Positions 28,383 to 37,645 of a stretch of 40,000 nt of DNA are shown here, piece by piece. Source of the stretch: Symbiodinium natans (Eukaryota > Sar > Dinophyceae > Suessiales > Symbiodiniaceae); assembly GCA_905221605.1 (NCBI GenBank), contig CAJNDS010000247.1, positions 379,138-419,137 of the forward strand, given 5' to 3'. Both the position numbers and the translations under genes were made by a program. The notes beneath the pieces are model-generated. The model saw only the letters and a program-made list of their open reading frames with translations. It searched no databases and was not told where the DNA came from. Within the stretch, counting starts at the first letter, position 1. Each line of letters begins with the position of its first letter.

Positions 28383-30626
28383 CTATAGAGAAGTATCTTC
28401 CATTAGCAAAGATGCGTAGGCCACGTCTGGCGACGCATGATGTGCACATGGGGTCTCCTCTGAGCTCTCTTCACGGGTCCTCGGGCCTGAGATGCAGGCC
28501 AGGACTCGAGAGTCCTTGGGTGGGAGTACTTGGGGCACACCGAGAGGCGCGAGTGTCTCCAGAATCGTTGGCAAATTCGAGACTGCTGGGAGCCCAACCA
28601 CAACCAGCAAAACGATCGCCTGACTTGGCACGCTGTCAACCCAGAAATGGATCGGAGCCAACGATTCTTCCGTGAGGATGTCGGGTAGCTCAAAGTGCCG
28701 ACCTGCCTTGAACCCTGCCAGTTTCACATACAAACCCTGGACATGTGAGCCTTCGTCCTCATAGGTCTCGGTTCTGGAGTCCCGCAAAGAAACAAATGCG
28801 GATTCCTCCGATATCCCACACACAGCAGTCAGCTTGGCCGTCGGAATCGTTGCTTCTGTCTTGTCTGCCTCCACAAACCATCCACCTCGGCCACCATGAC
28901 GGCGCCATGCCAACTGCTTGAGTCGCGGGACCCCTGGCACCTGTTGCACCGGCGCACGAGCCATGGACCCGTTGCTTATTAATGGCGCAAAATCCAAGTG
29001 AGCACGAGCCACGGGCCCATTGCTTGTTAAGTGCGCAAAATCTATGTGAAATTCCTGCTGCAGTTTCTGCAAAGAGTCGAACCACTCCCCTAAGGCTGCA
29101 GACAGCAAGTTCATCGCACCTTGCGAAGCTGCCTCTGGTATTTCCAGCCAACCAGGTTCCCGACCATCCTTGTAATGTCGGAAAAACTCTCCATCCTCAT
29201 TCAGCTCCAAGCCAACCATATCCCAGGAATTTCCGCTGGACTGGGCCTCAAACTTTTCACGATCACGCTTGACCCATAGCCAGTACCCCATAAATTCTTC
29301 AGCAAAGCGCTCGACATACTCGGCGTCGCGCGATCGATCTGGCCAAAAATCTTGCCACGCTTTGTCCAGCACACGGTGCCATGGCTTTGCGGTCGGCTTT
29401 CCAGAGAAATGCACAACTCGGATTTTCTCAGGTGTTTGCAGCAAGACCGACCTTTCCGCATAGTGGGCCCTGTCTGGGTGCAATGCAAAGAACATTTGAT
29501 GAAGCTGGAAGTTGTACTCCACACCAATATAAGTCCATGGTGCGTCTGCCCAGAAGCGGCTGAGGTAGTCTTGCTCCGGGCCATTGCCTTTCACATGCTC
29601 TGGATGGTTGGGCTCAGTCAACTCATCGAGCATCTGATCCAGTACCTATACTCCCCTTAGAGCCTGAATAAGAATGTTTCTTAATACTCTCTTGGGTATT
29701 ATATGAACAAAAACACAAACAATAATTCCCAAGGGGGATATAGGTACAGCTTGGTCAGGTCGCCACAGCATAACACCGGCATTGATCCCTGTGCCTTGTC
29801 CCCAAGACCATCGGGGCATGGACTTGTCTGTGCCTAAGAAGAACATTCGGCCATCTACGGCGTCGCCGTGGCCGAGAAAGATCTCGTTCATGCCACGTCT
29901 CAGGGCAGCTGGTGGGGTCAACTCAAAGAGATCGTCGATGTTCGAACGCACCAGGAGGTCGATATCCATCATCAGAAGCTTCTCATACTCTGTTAAGGCA
30001 AGGCCGTTTAACTTGGTGAAGACCTTGGCGAAGCGATCCTCTTTATCAGGAAAGCTCAGCTGCTCCATGGCCACATCGATGTGGCTTATGGGCTTGCAGA
30101 TCCAAAGCTTGGAAAGCAGTTGGATGTGCGCATTCGGCACATCACTGGTGTAAAGGCAAACGCGATCGTGCTTCGAACCGGTCTGCCGAATAGAGTATCC
30201 CAGTACCAAGGCACCAAGCAAATACTCACGAGATGCACCCCACAGACAGATTAGAAAAGCATATTTACCACGAACCGATGGAGGAGGACTTTCCTGTGCT
30301 GGGCACTGCTCGAGTTGAAGGCTCATGGGTCGCTTGCAGCAAGGGCAGAATGCAGTCCATGTCCCGAAAGCGGATGGAACACCGTGCTTCACGCAAGAAC
30401 TTCGCAAGTGCGAAGATACCTGAAGCCCAACTCTCAGCCAAAGCCGCTTCACAGCAGCCCACCCGGCACAGGAAAGCAGCAACGCTGAAGCCACCCTGCC
30501 ACCACCAGGCAAGCGTCGAGCGCGCAGGAGAAGCATCGACGCAACCAGTGGCAACAAGACATCGAGCATCAGGTTCTGCGTCCATTTCTTCAAGGCTGAC
30601 GGCAGCATCCTGGAGGTCGCCATCAT
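28383..30626 (-). CDS. GT8-family (glycogenin/galactinol synthase-like) membrane glycosyltransferase
   Basis: Two exons. The first starts at ATG 30626 with a hydrophobic N-terminus (LMLDVLLPLVASMLLL, then a second hydrophobic stretch), suggesting a Golgi or ER signal anchor. It holds the GT-A fold core: YAFLICLWGASREYLLGALV, then KVFTKLNGLALTEYEKLLMM followed by the DID metal-binding motif (the family DxD), and GINAGVMLWRPDQ. A 102-nt intron (29646-29747) follows. The second exon resumes VLDQMLDELTEPNHPEH and carries GNGPEQDYLSRFW and VVHFSGKPTAKPWHRVLD, the conserved C-terminal GT8 motifs that line the nucleotide-sugar site. These are retaining transferases using UDP- or GDP-sugars; the acceptor is unknown. 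The remaining 300 residues form an unassigned C-terminal extension, including a 16-residue tandem duplication. TAG stop at 28383. It is transcribed toward TELO2, with about 165 bp between them. Confidence 0.85.
28954..29049 (-). repeat. 48-bp in-frame tandem duplication in the GT8 gene
   Basis: Two 48-nt units encode HIDFAHLTSNGPVARA and HLDFAPLISNGSMARA. The duplication keeps the frame and lies in the C-terminal extension, outside the catalytic core. Confidence 0.8.
29646..29747 (-). mobile_element. Introner-like intron with terminal inverted repeats
   Basis: On the plus strand the element 29646-29743 begins CTATACTCCCCTTAG and ends CCAAGGGGGATATAG, 12-of-15 matched inverted ends, and is flanked by GTAC on both sides (29642-29645 and 29744-29747). 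On the coding minus strand the intron is one GTAC copy plus the element. The donor GT comes from the duplicated target and the acceptor AG from the element end. Removing it restores GCT-GTA-CTG-GAT (A-V-L-D), the uninterrupted GT8 sequence. Confidence 0.75.
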
Positions 30627-30719
30627 CCACTGCACTGCAGACGCAACATCATCGGCTCCTGTAGGTTCTTGCCGGACTTGGAGCTGGCTTGTATTTGGGG
30701 AAGGGGCTACACCTGACAC

Positions 30720-31122
30720 AGCCCTGCGGGTTTCTCACGAGCTCTTTTTTTGGTTCTTTTAACGGTGCTTTGCAATCATGAAAACAAAGAAATAAGCAGC
30801 ATGTTCAAACAGCACAATCACCATGTCTCCGTCTACGGTGGGCCAAGAGGTGACACAAGCAGCCACACAGATGTCGACACAAGCCACTCAGAAGACCAGG
30901 AGAAGGACGCTGATGAAATTAGACGGAGGTTGCTCTAGATTAGGGTCACTTCCGGGCCCGTGGAAACGGGATCCTATTTAGGAAAAGGCATCATAGGTAT
31001 CGTGTAGGCTTGAGGGTAACCAAAAATGTAAAACAACCCCCAGACGGGTCTTTCGAACGGCCTCCGCACGCCACCTTCATGCCAACACTAAACTTCACTC
31101 AAGTGAAACTTGAGCACGCAAC
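30720..31122. other. Intergenic stretch between the GT8 and immunophilin genes
   Basis: About 400-500 bp without a supported gene. A small plus-strand frame (about 30798-30938, rich in His, Ser and Asp) is open but has no resemblance or context. A TTAGGG-like trace lies at about 30938. Confidence 0.4.
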
Positions 31123-33870
31123 TCAGGTGGACTTAGTCTTCACCTCGCCAGAGTCCACGATAATCACCTGACTTGCCCAGAGGTGTATGTCGTCCTGTGC
31201 TCCTGCTAAGCTTCCTGTCACTACCTCGGGTGTACCAATGCGACAGAATTGGACAAGGGCGTCTAAAGGAATGAAACGATCGTGCAAAAAAACAGAAGTT
31301 GCGATCCCTGTGCTGCCTTGTCCTTCGGGGTCCCATTGCCCTGGCCTTCAGGAACGGCTCATGATATGAAAACCTCACCCCTTCCGCTGCGATGTAGTCT
31401 AGTCATGGCAGGTTGCCACTGCAACAATGGGCAGTGTGCCTGTTGCACCCATTTTGTTGACAGCGTCCTAAGCTTGCAAAGTTCATAAGGCTTCACAGTG
31501 CCGTTCTAAGCATGACAGAAATAGGGGCTCGGCCATACCATCAGTTACCTGGCCAAAGAGCACATGCTTCCCATCCAGGTGCGTACCTGAACAACACGAA
31601 AGATTCGGTTGTTTGCTGGCACATGTGCCCCCTCTGCATGCTCAGCTGCAACGTGAAACTGACCGTGCTGATACTGCCATCTTGCGAGGAGAACTTGTGG
31701 CAGTTACCGAGACGAAAGGCCGTCGTTAGAAGGTGTGTGTCTATGTCTGCCCTGGTGCACCACGCACTCTGAGCCCGCAGCAAGCCGCCAGCGTGATAAA
31801 AAATTGTGAGCCATTGGTGTCCTCTTTGGAAAGGCAACGAATGGACGTCACAAGGCCTCTGGGGCAACCCTGGACCTTGCCCGCGTTTGCCATGGAGAGC
31901 AGCCCCCCTTTACTGTGCCTTGGCTGAACTGAAAGAAGCACTGCATCATGATGGACGACTGCTGCCATGCAAGATGCCACACGTTTGCCGAATTCGTGCG
32001 CAAGTCCACGTGTATAGCTGCTCGAAACTCGCAATGCAAGTGTTGCAGGGAGCTTGCGTGATGTATCCGTTCGTCCACTCGTCCTCAAACTTCTCCCCGT
32101 AGATTGACCTATGCTCTCCACATGCACCGGTTAATTCAGCCCACAACCAACCGAGGTAGCTGGCTCGCCACCAGTGCCATTCGCATTGGTGAAGTCCTGA
32201 GGAATGTCGAATGAAACGAGGTGCTGAGTAATCTGACTAGCGTACACTTGGGGCCAGGCACCGCCCTGGCACATGAAGCCCGGAATGATCCTGTGAAATG
32301 AGCTGCCTGATCAGGCATCTCTGGGCCGAAGTATCTTGCAAAAACAACCGCAGACATTCCGGACGACAGGCTGAGATGAAGAGGCCAAGGAGTTGCTCTC
32401 TCCTCTTGTCTCTGTAAGGGAAATTAGTCTCCAGATAAAAAGAGCCGGCTGCGCCACCCACCAGTTGCCGCCCAGTACTTCCCCAGCAAGGCCCTTCAGC
32501 CTGAAATCCTGGATGCCCGGCGGTGGCCAAACTTCGGCCAAGGTTTGTGTTTGTGGTCTTCCTTGCCCGTAATTAGAGTTTCCTCCACGCAGTTTTGCCA
32601 AAGCGGCCAACAGAGACCGAACGAATCTACCAATTGCGCTTCTCGCGACAAAACATGGCAAAGCTCCATTCCTCAGTCTTGCAGAGAGCCGATGCCCATC
32701 CCAGAAAATCCTAGTACTCCTTCTTCCTGACTCCTTTGAGAGGTGTTCGGGCTCTCGCTGCGCGATCCACTTGTCTGCCGGGCTAGGGCGTAAGTGCTGC
32801 GACAGATAGGCACTTTGCTGCCAGGCACCTTTGAAGGTCAGAGGCTTGCCGGACTTGCCCTTGCCCTGGCTGTGAGCGGCCCATGGGAAACGAAGAAGGA
32901 AGCGGAAAGAAGCAAGACCCCCTCCTTCTCTCCGGTGCAGAGGGCACGGAAGTTCCTGAGCTGGCAGTTTCATACAACAGCACTCTTCTCCAGGCCGCTC
33001 CTTCTGCTGCTGGGACGCTCCACGGTCTTCGGATAGCTTTTGGCAAAAAGCTCCATCTCCACCTCCATGTCAGGCGCTTGCGCTTTGCCGCTTTGCCTAC
33101 GCTGGCAATCTACTTAGACCACCCGCGCGGGCTCTTCCTCGCCGATCTTCACGCTGAAGAACACCTCGGCGCGTGCAGTGGCTTCAGGTGCCTTCTGAAC
33201 TGGGTGTAACTTCAGCACTCACCTTGGGGTTCTCCTCTGAAGATGCATCGGACATTGACAACTCCTTTCGCGAGCCAAGGTGATGGAGGAACTCCCGAAG
33301 AGCAGGCAGCCGAACCTTGAGGTCAGAAGGAGCACCCTTCTGAAAGTAACCCTGCAGCAGCTGGAATATGGCGAGGCAGGCAATGGCGACCCTCGGCATG
33401 CATCAATGCAGACACCAACGCAGAACACTCGCAGAACAATCAACTCTCCGCTGAGATGCGAACGGCATTGGATTTGAGGACGCTTGCTCCCACAACCATG
33501 CCAACCCTTCCGCGGGAGGGCTCACCTCTGCAGGCGCAGGCTTCTTTCTTCAAGCTTCCTCTTTGCGCTGCTCGCTTTCTGCTCGCCTCTAGCAGCTCTA
33601 GCTCGAAGGAGATGGCAGTGTCTGGCGGGATGGCGCCTGGAAAAACACCAGGCAAAACACAGACGTGTGGCAGTCATAGAGGGCACTTCGATTGGCTTCG
33701 ACCCCAACCTCCAGCACCGCGAGAGCCATAACCGATCCTGACATGAAGGCACGAACATGTTTTCCGGATCCAAGAAGAAGAAGAAGAAGGGCAAAAAAGG
33801 ATCACTTAGCAGCTCACGCACTGGGTATCCAAATCCTCCAGGTGTCGCCAGGCTTCATCCTTCTCGCTGG
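31123..33870 (-). CDS. Immunophilin: FKBP domain followed by cyclophilin domain (possible fusion)
   Basis: Both domains are peptidyl-prolyl isomerases. FKBP exons: about 33818-33869 (MKPGDTWRIWIPSA), 33709-33737 (IGYGSRGAGG) and 33526-33636 (AIPPDTAISFELELLEASRK); these give the C-terminal FKBP strands, and the N-terminal strands were not found. Cyclophilin exons: about 33124-33194 (EVFFSVKIGEEEPARV), 33019-33062 (MELFAKSYPKTVE), 32925-32955 (NFRALCTGEK), 32829-32865 (GKGKSGKPLTFKG), 32260-32306 (SFHRIIPGFMCQGG), 32165-32196 (DFTNANGTGG), 32073-32108 (SIYGEKFEDEW), 31876-31918 (GGLLSMANAGK), about 31790-31821 (DTNGSQFFIT), 31549-31586 (HLDGKHVLFGQV) and about 31123-31265 (IGTPEVV, VIIVDSGEV). 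The Arg, Phe, Met and Gln of FHRIIPGFMCQGG are active-site residues. The FKBP exon ends at a GT donor (AGAG/GTGAGC) without a stop. A helical piece at about 33237-33365 (GYFQKGAPSDLKVRLPALRE) lies between. Dual-family immunophilins are known in Apicomplexa; two adjacent genes remain an alternative. Confidence 0.75.
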
Positions 33871-34102
33871 TGCTATCTAAGGCAAACATTGTCACGACCG
33901 ATCGACATGCAAAACGCGGCTGAAACCACCCAAGCGTGAGAACGAGAACTGCACAACACTGCAATCTTGGTTGTCAAACGGCATACTGCCGATCGCAACG
34001 AAGACGTGTCCCCGCATTTACAACCGCTCCGTTTCCAACAGCTGTTCTGCACAAGGGGCTGTTCTCGATTAGAACTCCTTTTAGGGCGGCTTTTCCACAC
34101 AT

Positions 34103-34135
34103 ACACATATATATATATATGTATGTGTATATGTG
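34103..34135. repeat. Palindromic (AT)n microsatellite
   Basis: CACATACACATATATATATATATGTATGTGTATATGTG is nearly self-complementary when split into its two halves around the (AT) core. Confidence 0.8.
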
Positions 34136-34598
34136 CAGGGGTACCTCACCTAAATGGTGGTTCCATTGCGAGTGGTTTTAAAACTTGCTTTGCCCCTAGT
34201 GTGGTTGCGGCTCCCTGCCAAGTGCGGTTCAGAAGGAGCCATGCATTGTGGTCACATGAGCGCCGCCGCACGTCTGAGTGCCAGACATGAGCAACGCCTG
34301 ACCATGAGAAATCTTCGTGCTGCGTGCTTGCAACCCCTAAAACCGAAACTCCAGACACAAGCAGCCCGGCCTCTTGGAAGCCAGGAACAAGATTGGCAGG
34401 CTTGAAAGAAGCCGGAGAGCCGCGCTTGTGAGAGCTATCGAACCTTGCACAAGCAGAGGGTTTAGGGTTTTGGGTTTTGGGCTTTAGGGTGCTGCCGGAC
34501 GCTCAAACTTTTTCGGATCCACCGAGCATCACGCTCTGTGCCATTGAGCAAGGTGCCTCGATAATGGCATACCTCGGCTCACCGAATCCTTGCTATAA
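34136..34598. other. Stretch without a supported gene
   Basis: It contains a short telomere-like remnant at 34457-34488 (TTTAGGG, TTTTGGG). If the immunophilin gene is complete, its first FKBP exons may lie here or further upstream, but I could not recognise them. Confidence 0.35.
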
Positions 34599-34690
34599 GG
34601 GGGTTTACCATTATTGGGCCAATTGGGGTTCTTTTTGTAGGGGATCCTACTAGTAGGGGTCAAAACTCTGGGGTCCCTTATCGTACACCT
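34599..34690. mobile_element. Diverged member of the GGGGGTTTCC-end element family (copy D)
   Basis: It starts GGGGGTTTACCATTATTGGG and ends GGTCCCTTATCGTACACCT, weakly complementary ends. The internal TAGGGGATCCTACTAGTAGGGG resembles the GGGAATCCTACTACTTGGGG of other copies. Ends are approximate. Confidence 0.45.
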
Positions 34691-34700
34691 GTTTGAAGCT

Positions 34701-36075
34701 TCACTGCCAGAGCTTCCAAGGGCAACTTTTTGTTCTCGCATCTTCCGCTTGTTCAGCTGTAGGCCACGCAGATGCTCTACAGATTGCCAGGGTCAGATCG
34801 CCTGCCCACCCGGTGCAGGTTTTTGAAATTCGCACTTCCTGCCATTTTTGGTTCAGAGATGTCCTGCGCGCCTTGGCCTTCTTCTTCTTCTTCACGCCTT
34901 CGACTTTGGAGCCCGCTTCTTTCTTGCCTGACCCCCCCCCCCCGACGCTAGAAACCAGCGCTTGTCGTCAGCAGTCATCCCATCTGGCCTTTCAAGCCTT
35001 TCCTCTCCACACCCGTTGGAAGGCTGGGTGGCAGCTTCGGAGATTGCTTTGGGGACAGCTTCGGGGACAACCGCGGCGACTGAGCGGGCGCGCTCTTTGG
35101 CGACCTAAGTGACACAAGGCCGTGCCATGTAGGAGGCAGTCTAAGAGAGGTTACTTCAACAAACACCAGAAATCGAGGCTGATCAAAATACAAGGCAAAA
35201 CACCCCTGCAGAAAGATTTACTGGCGGCTTGCGAGCCCTTGCAAGCAGAGCCACAAAGGTGGCTTTGCACCACGCAGTCGCAGAGCATGCTTGGGCAGCA
35301 TGGCGAGAAAACCTTCCTTGAAGTCCCGCTGAGGTCGCGGGACTACCTCACGGCAAAAGCTTTCTGAGAGCACAAAAGGCGCCACAACATTGGCGGCCAT
35401 GTTGCCTTGCAGTAGGCCATCCACGCTTTGACCAAGTGCTTCTCCCAAACCTGCGCATTCAAAGCGCACACAGAAGGCACCAGGCAGCATGGAGCCTGGG
35501 ACAACAGGCTGCTCGAGCCTTTTTGTCGGGAATGCTCGGGGCATCCAGCTGATCTGGCAGCCTGTAAATTCGACACGACTGTCCCCCTGTGCGCGCTGGC
35601 AAGCTGCATCCAGCCCAACACAGATTGCCTGATCACAAAGTTTCCGTCCTTGTCAGGAACCAACCTGGGACATCGCTTTGTGGTGATAGTGCACTTAGCC
35701 AAAAAAGAACTCCAGCCGAGATCTGCACGTGAACTTGTCAGGGTGATCTTTCAAGAACCTTGCCGGGGACACAGCCCTATTCCCTCCATGGGTTTTTGTA
35801 CACATCGGTGAACAGACCCTGCTCGCTCGGCTCGCTCAGAAAGCAGCCAAGCAGCTGTTTGTAGGCGCCCAAAGCCGGTTTGTATTTGTCTGACCACCCT
35901 TCGGGAACAAAAGGTGCACCAGCTTTTTGGTTGCCGGCTGTACGCACACCTTGCCTTAGGAGAGTGCCCCAAGTACTTGCAGTTCAACAAGCCGGGAACC
36001 GGTAACCGAATCAAGACGCTGGATGGCAGCAATTGCTTCTTCTGAAAGCCTTGCTTTCTCACCGTCGTCTAAGTC
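34701..36075 (-). CDS. Unrecognised multi-exon gene with a basic C-terminus
   Basis: A clean 33-codon exon at 35977-36075 starts after AG with DLDDGEKARLSEEAIAAIQR and ends before GTAC with SRLVELQ. Downstream pieces are about 35780-35945 (APFVPEGWSDKYKPALGAYK, CFLSEPSEQGLFTDVYKNPW), about 35705-35760 (FLKDHPDKFTCRSRLEFFF), about 35300-35570 (VEFTGCQISWMPRAFP, NVVAPFVLSESFCREVVP) and about 34960-35107. The last piece reads either SPRLSPKLSPKQSPK or VPEAVPKAISEAA in two overlapping frames. A 12-nt G tract on the coding strand (34932-34943) then puts either of two Lys/Arg-rich endings in frame (KKKKKAKARRT or ARKKRAPKSKA). I know no family for these segments; the basic tail would fit a nuclear or nucleic-acid-binding protein. 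It could be upstream exons of the immunophilin locus, but the intervening 0.8 kb gave no support. Confidence 0.4.
34932..34943. repeat. Poly-C tract (12 C) at a reading-frame switch
   Basis: It reads as 12 G on the coding strand. The frames on its two sides differ, so tract length decides which basic C-terminal sequence is read. Confidence 0.8.
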
Positions 36076-36316
36076 CTTGCACGCCCCAGGCGCTTGTGCA
36101 GCAAGCCTACCCACACACATGCCCTCCAAAGATTGCTACTTCTCCCAGCATGGCACACTGCGTCGCTACTCTCTCTCTGACAAACAGAAACAAGCGCTGC
36201 ATCCTGGCTTGCTGCCGTCGGCTTTGGCTCTTTAGCTTTGGGCAGCTTTGCGCCTTTCCTCGGATCACTTCTGACACGCAACCCCAAGGTGCTACGACCC
36301 TTTCTTCATGTGTCAC
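36076..36316. other. Stretch without a supported gene
   Basis: Overlapping open frames on both strands; none has recognisable motifs. It may include the 5' region of the gene that ends at 34.7 kb. Confidence 0.3.
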
Positions 36317-36504
36317 TTTGTGGGAAGACTCGGGATGGTTCTTATAGGTTGGGATGTTCCATGATGTTCCCCATGTTCCCCCTTATACTAACAGTCCTTA
36401 ATGGGGATTATCGTACCCCTATGATAATCCCCATTAAGGACTGTTAGTTTCAGGGTGAACATCGCAACATTTGTGGAAGACTCGGGAGTGTTCTTATAGG
36501 GTTG
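36317..36504. mobile_element. Foldback element: perfect 26-bp hairpin inside a direct repeat
   Basis: 36387-36412 and 36423-36448 are perfect 26-bp inverted copies (ACTAACAGTCCTTAATGGGG and onward) separated by only GTACCCCTAT. Outside them, GTTGGGATGTTCC (about 36350) and the reverse complement of GGTGAACATCGCAAC (about 36454-36468) pair again. The whole lies between imperfect direct repeats TTTGTGGGAAGACTCGGGAT (36317 onward) and TTTGTGGAAGACTCGGGAGT (36469 onward), both followed by GTTCTTATAGG. No coding capacity. Confidence 0.65.
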
Positions 36505-36959
36505 AAGTTCGGGGGGGACGAGGCGAGGAGTTCAGGCGTCTAGGCTTTGCGGCGAAGAGGTGGCAAGTTTCAGGGGCCGCGAACTTCTTGAAGAGTTGAA
36601 GACACGGCCCTTTTCGGGTCGAGGGCTTCGGGTTCAGAGTGCTCAAGGACCCCGGGGGAGAAAAACACAAAGCGGCCAAAAGAGCTAAGGCAGGCATTTC
36701 AGCCGACAAAGCTGCTTGTCGATCTTGCCATCACGGCTCTTCTCTCTAGTGGCCTGCCAAGCTGTACACTGCAGCGGCCTACTTCAACATGGCTCCAACA
36801 AAAGCTGGGGCTAAGCTTCGGAAAGGCCGCCTTTCCCATTTTTCCCATGGCAACCTCTCTGACGGAAAGCGCTGTGCATTGCCATCCCTTCTATGCACTC
36901 AAGCTCCAATGCTTGAGCCAACATGCATTGCCCGTTTTGCAGTGCAAGTTTTTACATTT
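36505..36959. other. Stretch without a supported gene
   Basis: I see no conserved motif. Two open frames (minus about 36494-36709, plus about 36789-37004) are unremarkable in composition. Confidence 0.3.
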
Positions 36960-37062
36960 GGGGGTTTCCGGAAATTAGGGGTACCTGGTTGGGGTCTTCA
37001 ATAGAAGGGAATCCTACTACTTGGGGATCTAGTTTAGGGGTCTCTTATTTTCGTGAACCCCC
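36960..37062. mobile_element. 103-bp MITE-like element (GGGGGTTTCC-end family, copy C)
   Basis: The best preserved copy. Left end GGGGGTTTCCGGAAATTAGG; reverse complement of the right end GGGGGTTCACGAAAATAAGA; a perfect ATTT duplication at 36956-36959 and 37063-37066. Internal GGGGTACCTGGTTGGGGTC and GGGAATCCTACTACTTGGGG are shared with other copies. Confidence 0.8.
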
Positions 37063-37189
37063 ATTTGCAAGTGAGGAAGGCTGAAGCCAACAACGATGGA
37101 ATCTCAGCCGAGTGCGATCTTTGACTGGGCTTCAGGGTGAGAGCCATCAGCCGGGCCACTCTTCAGCACCTTCAGCCAGATCCCATCTT

Positions 37190-37645
37190 TGTATATTCTT
37201 GTATAGTATTGTATACTATTGTATGTTATTGTGTATTCTTGTATATTATTGTATATTACTGCATATTATTGTATATTCTTGTGTATTCTTGTGTATCATT
37301 GTATATTATTGTATATTATTGCATATTATTGTATACTATTGTATATAATTGTATATTTGTATATTATTACTGTTTCTCGTTGTATATTTTTGTGTATGAC
37401 CACATGTTATGCATATTAATTGTATATTAATTGTATATTATTGTATATTATTGTATCTTGTTGCATGTTATTGTATATAATTGTGCATTATTGTATAATA
37501 TTGTAAACTATTGTATATTATTGTATATTATTGTATATTATTGTATATTATTGTATATTATTGTATATTATTGTATATTATTGTATATTATTGCATATTA
37601 TTGTATGTCATTTTGTATATTCGTTGTATATTAATTGTGTACTAA
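37190..37645. repeat. 10-bp AT-rich satellite (TTGTATATTA)n
   Basis: About 45 tandem copies of a 10-bp unit, TTGTATATTA, with variants TTGCATATTA, TTGTATAATA and TTGTGTATTC. The block 37506-37590 is almost homogeneous. Long Tyr/Ile/Val frames through it are a by-product of the repeat. Confidence 0.93.

Noticed and set aside
34975-35193. SPK-repeat protein tail (SPRLSPKLSPKQSPK) as a firm call
   Set aside because: A second frame over the same bases is equally open and joins as well to the presumed acceptor; without transcripts the frame cannot be chosen.
37195-37634. Long plus-strand frames rich in Tyr, Ile, Val, Leu, Cys
   Set aside because: They are produced by the 10-bp TTGTATATTA satellite, which rarely gives stops in these frames; no protein is implied.
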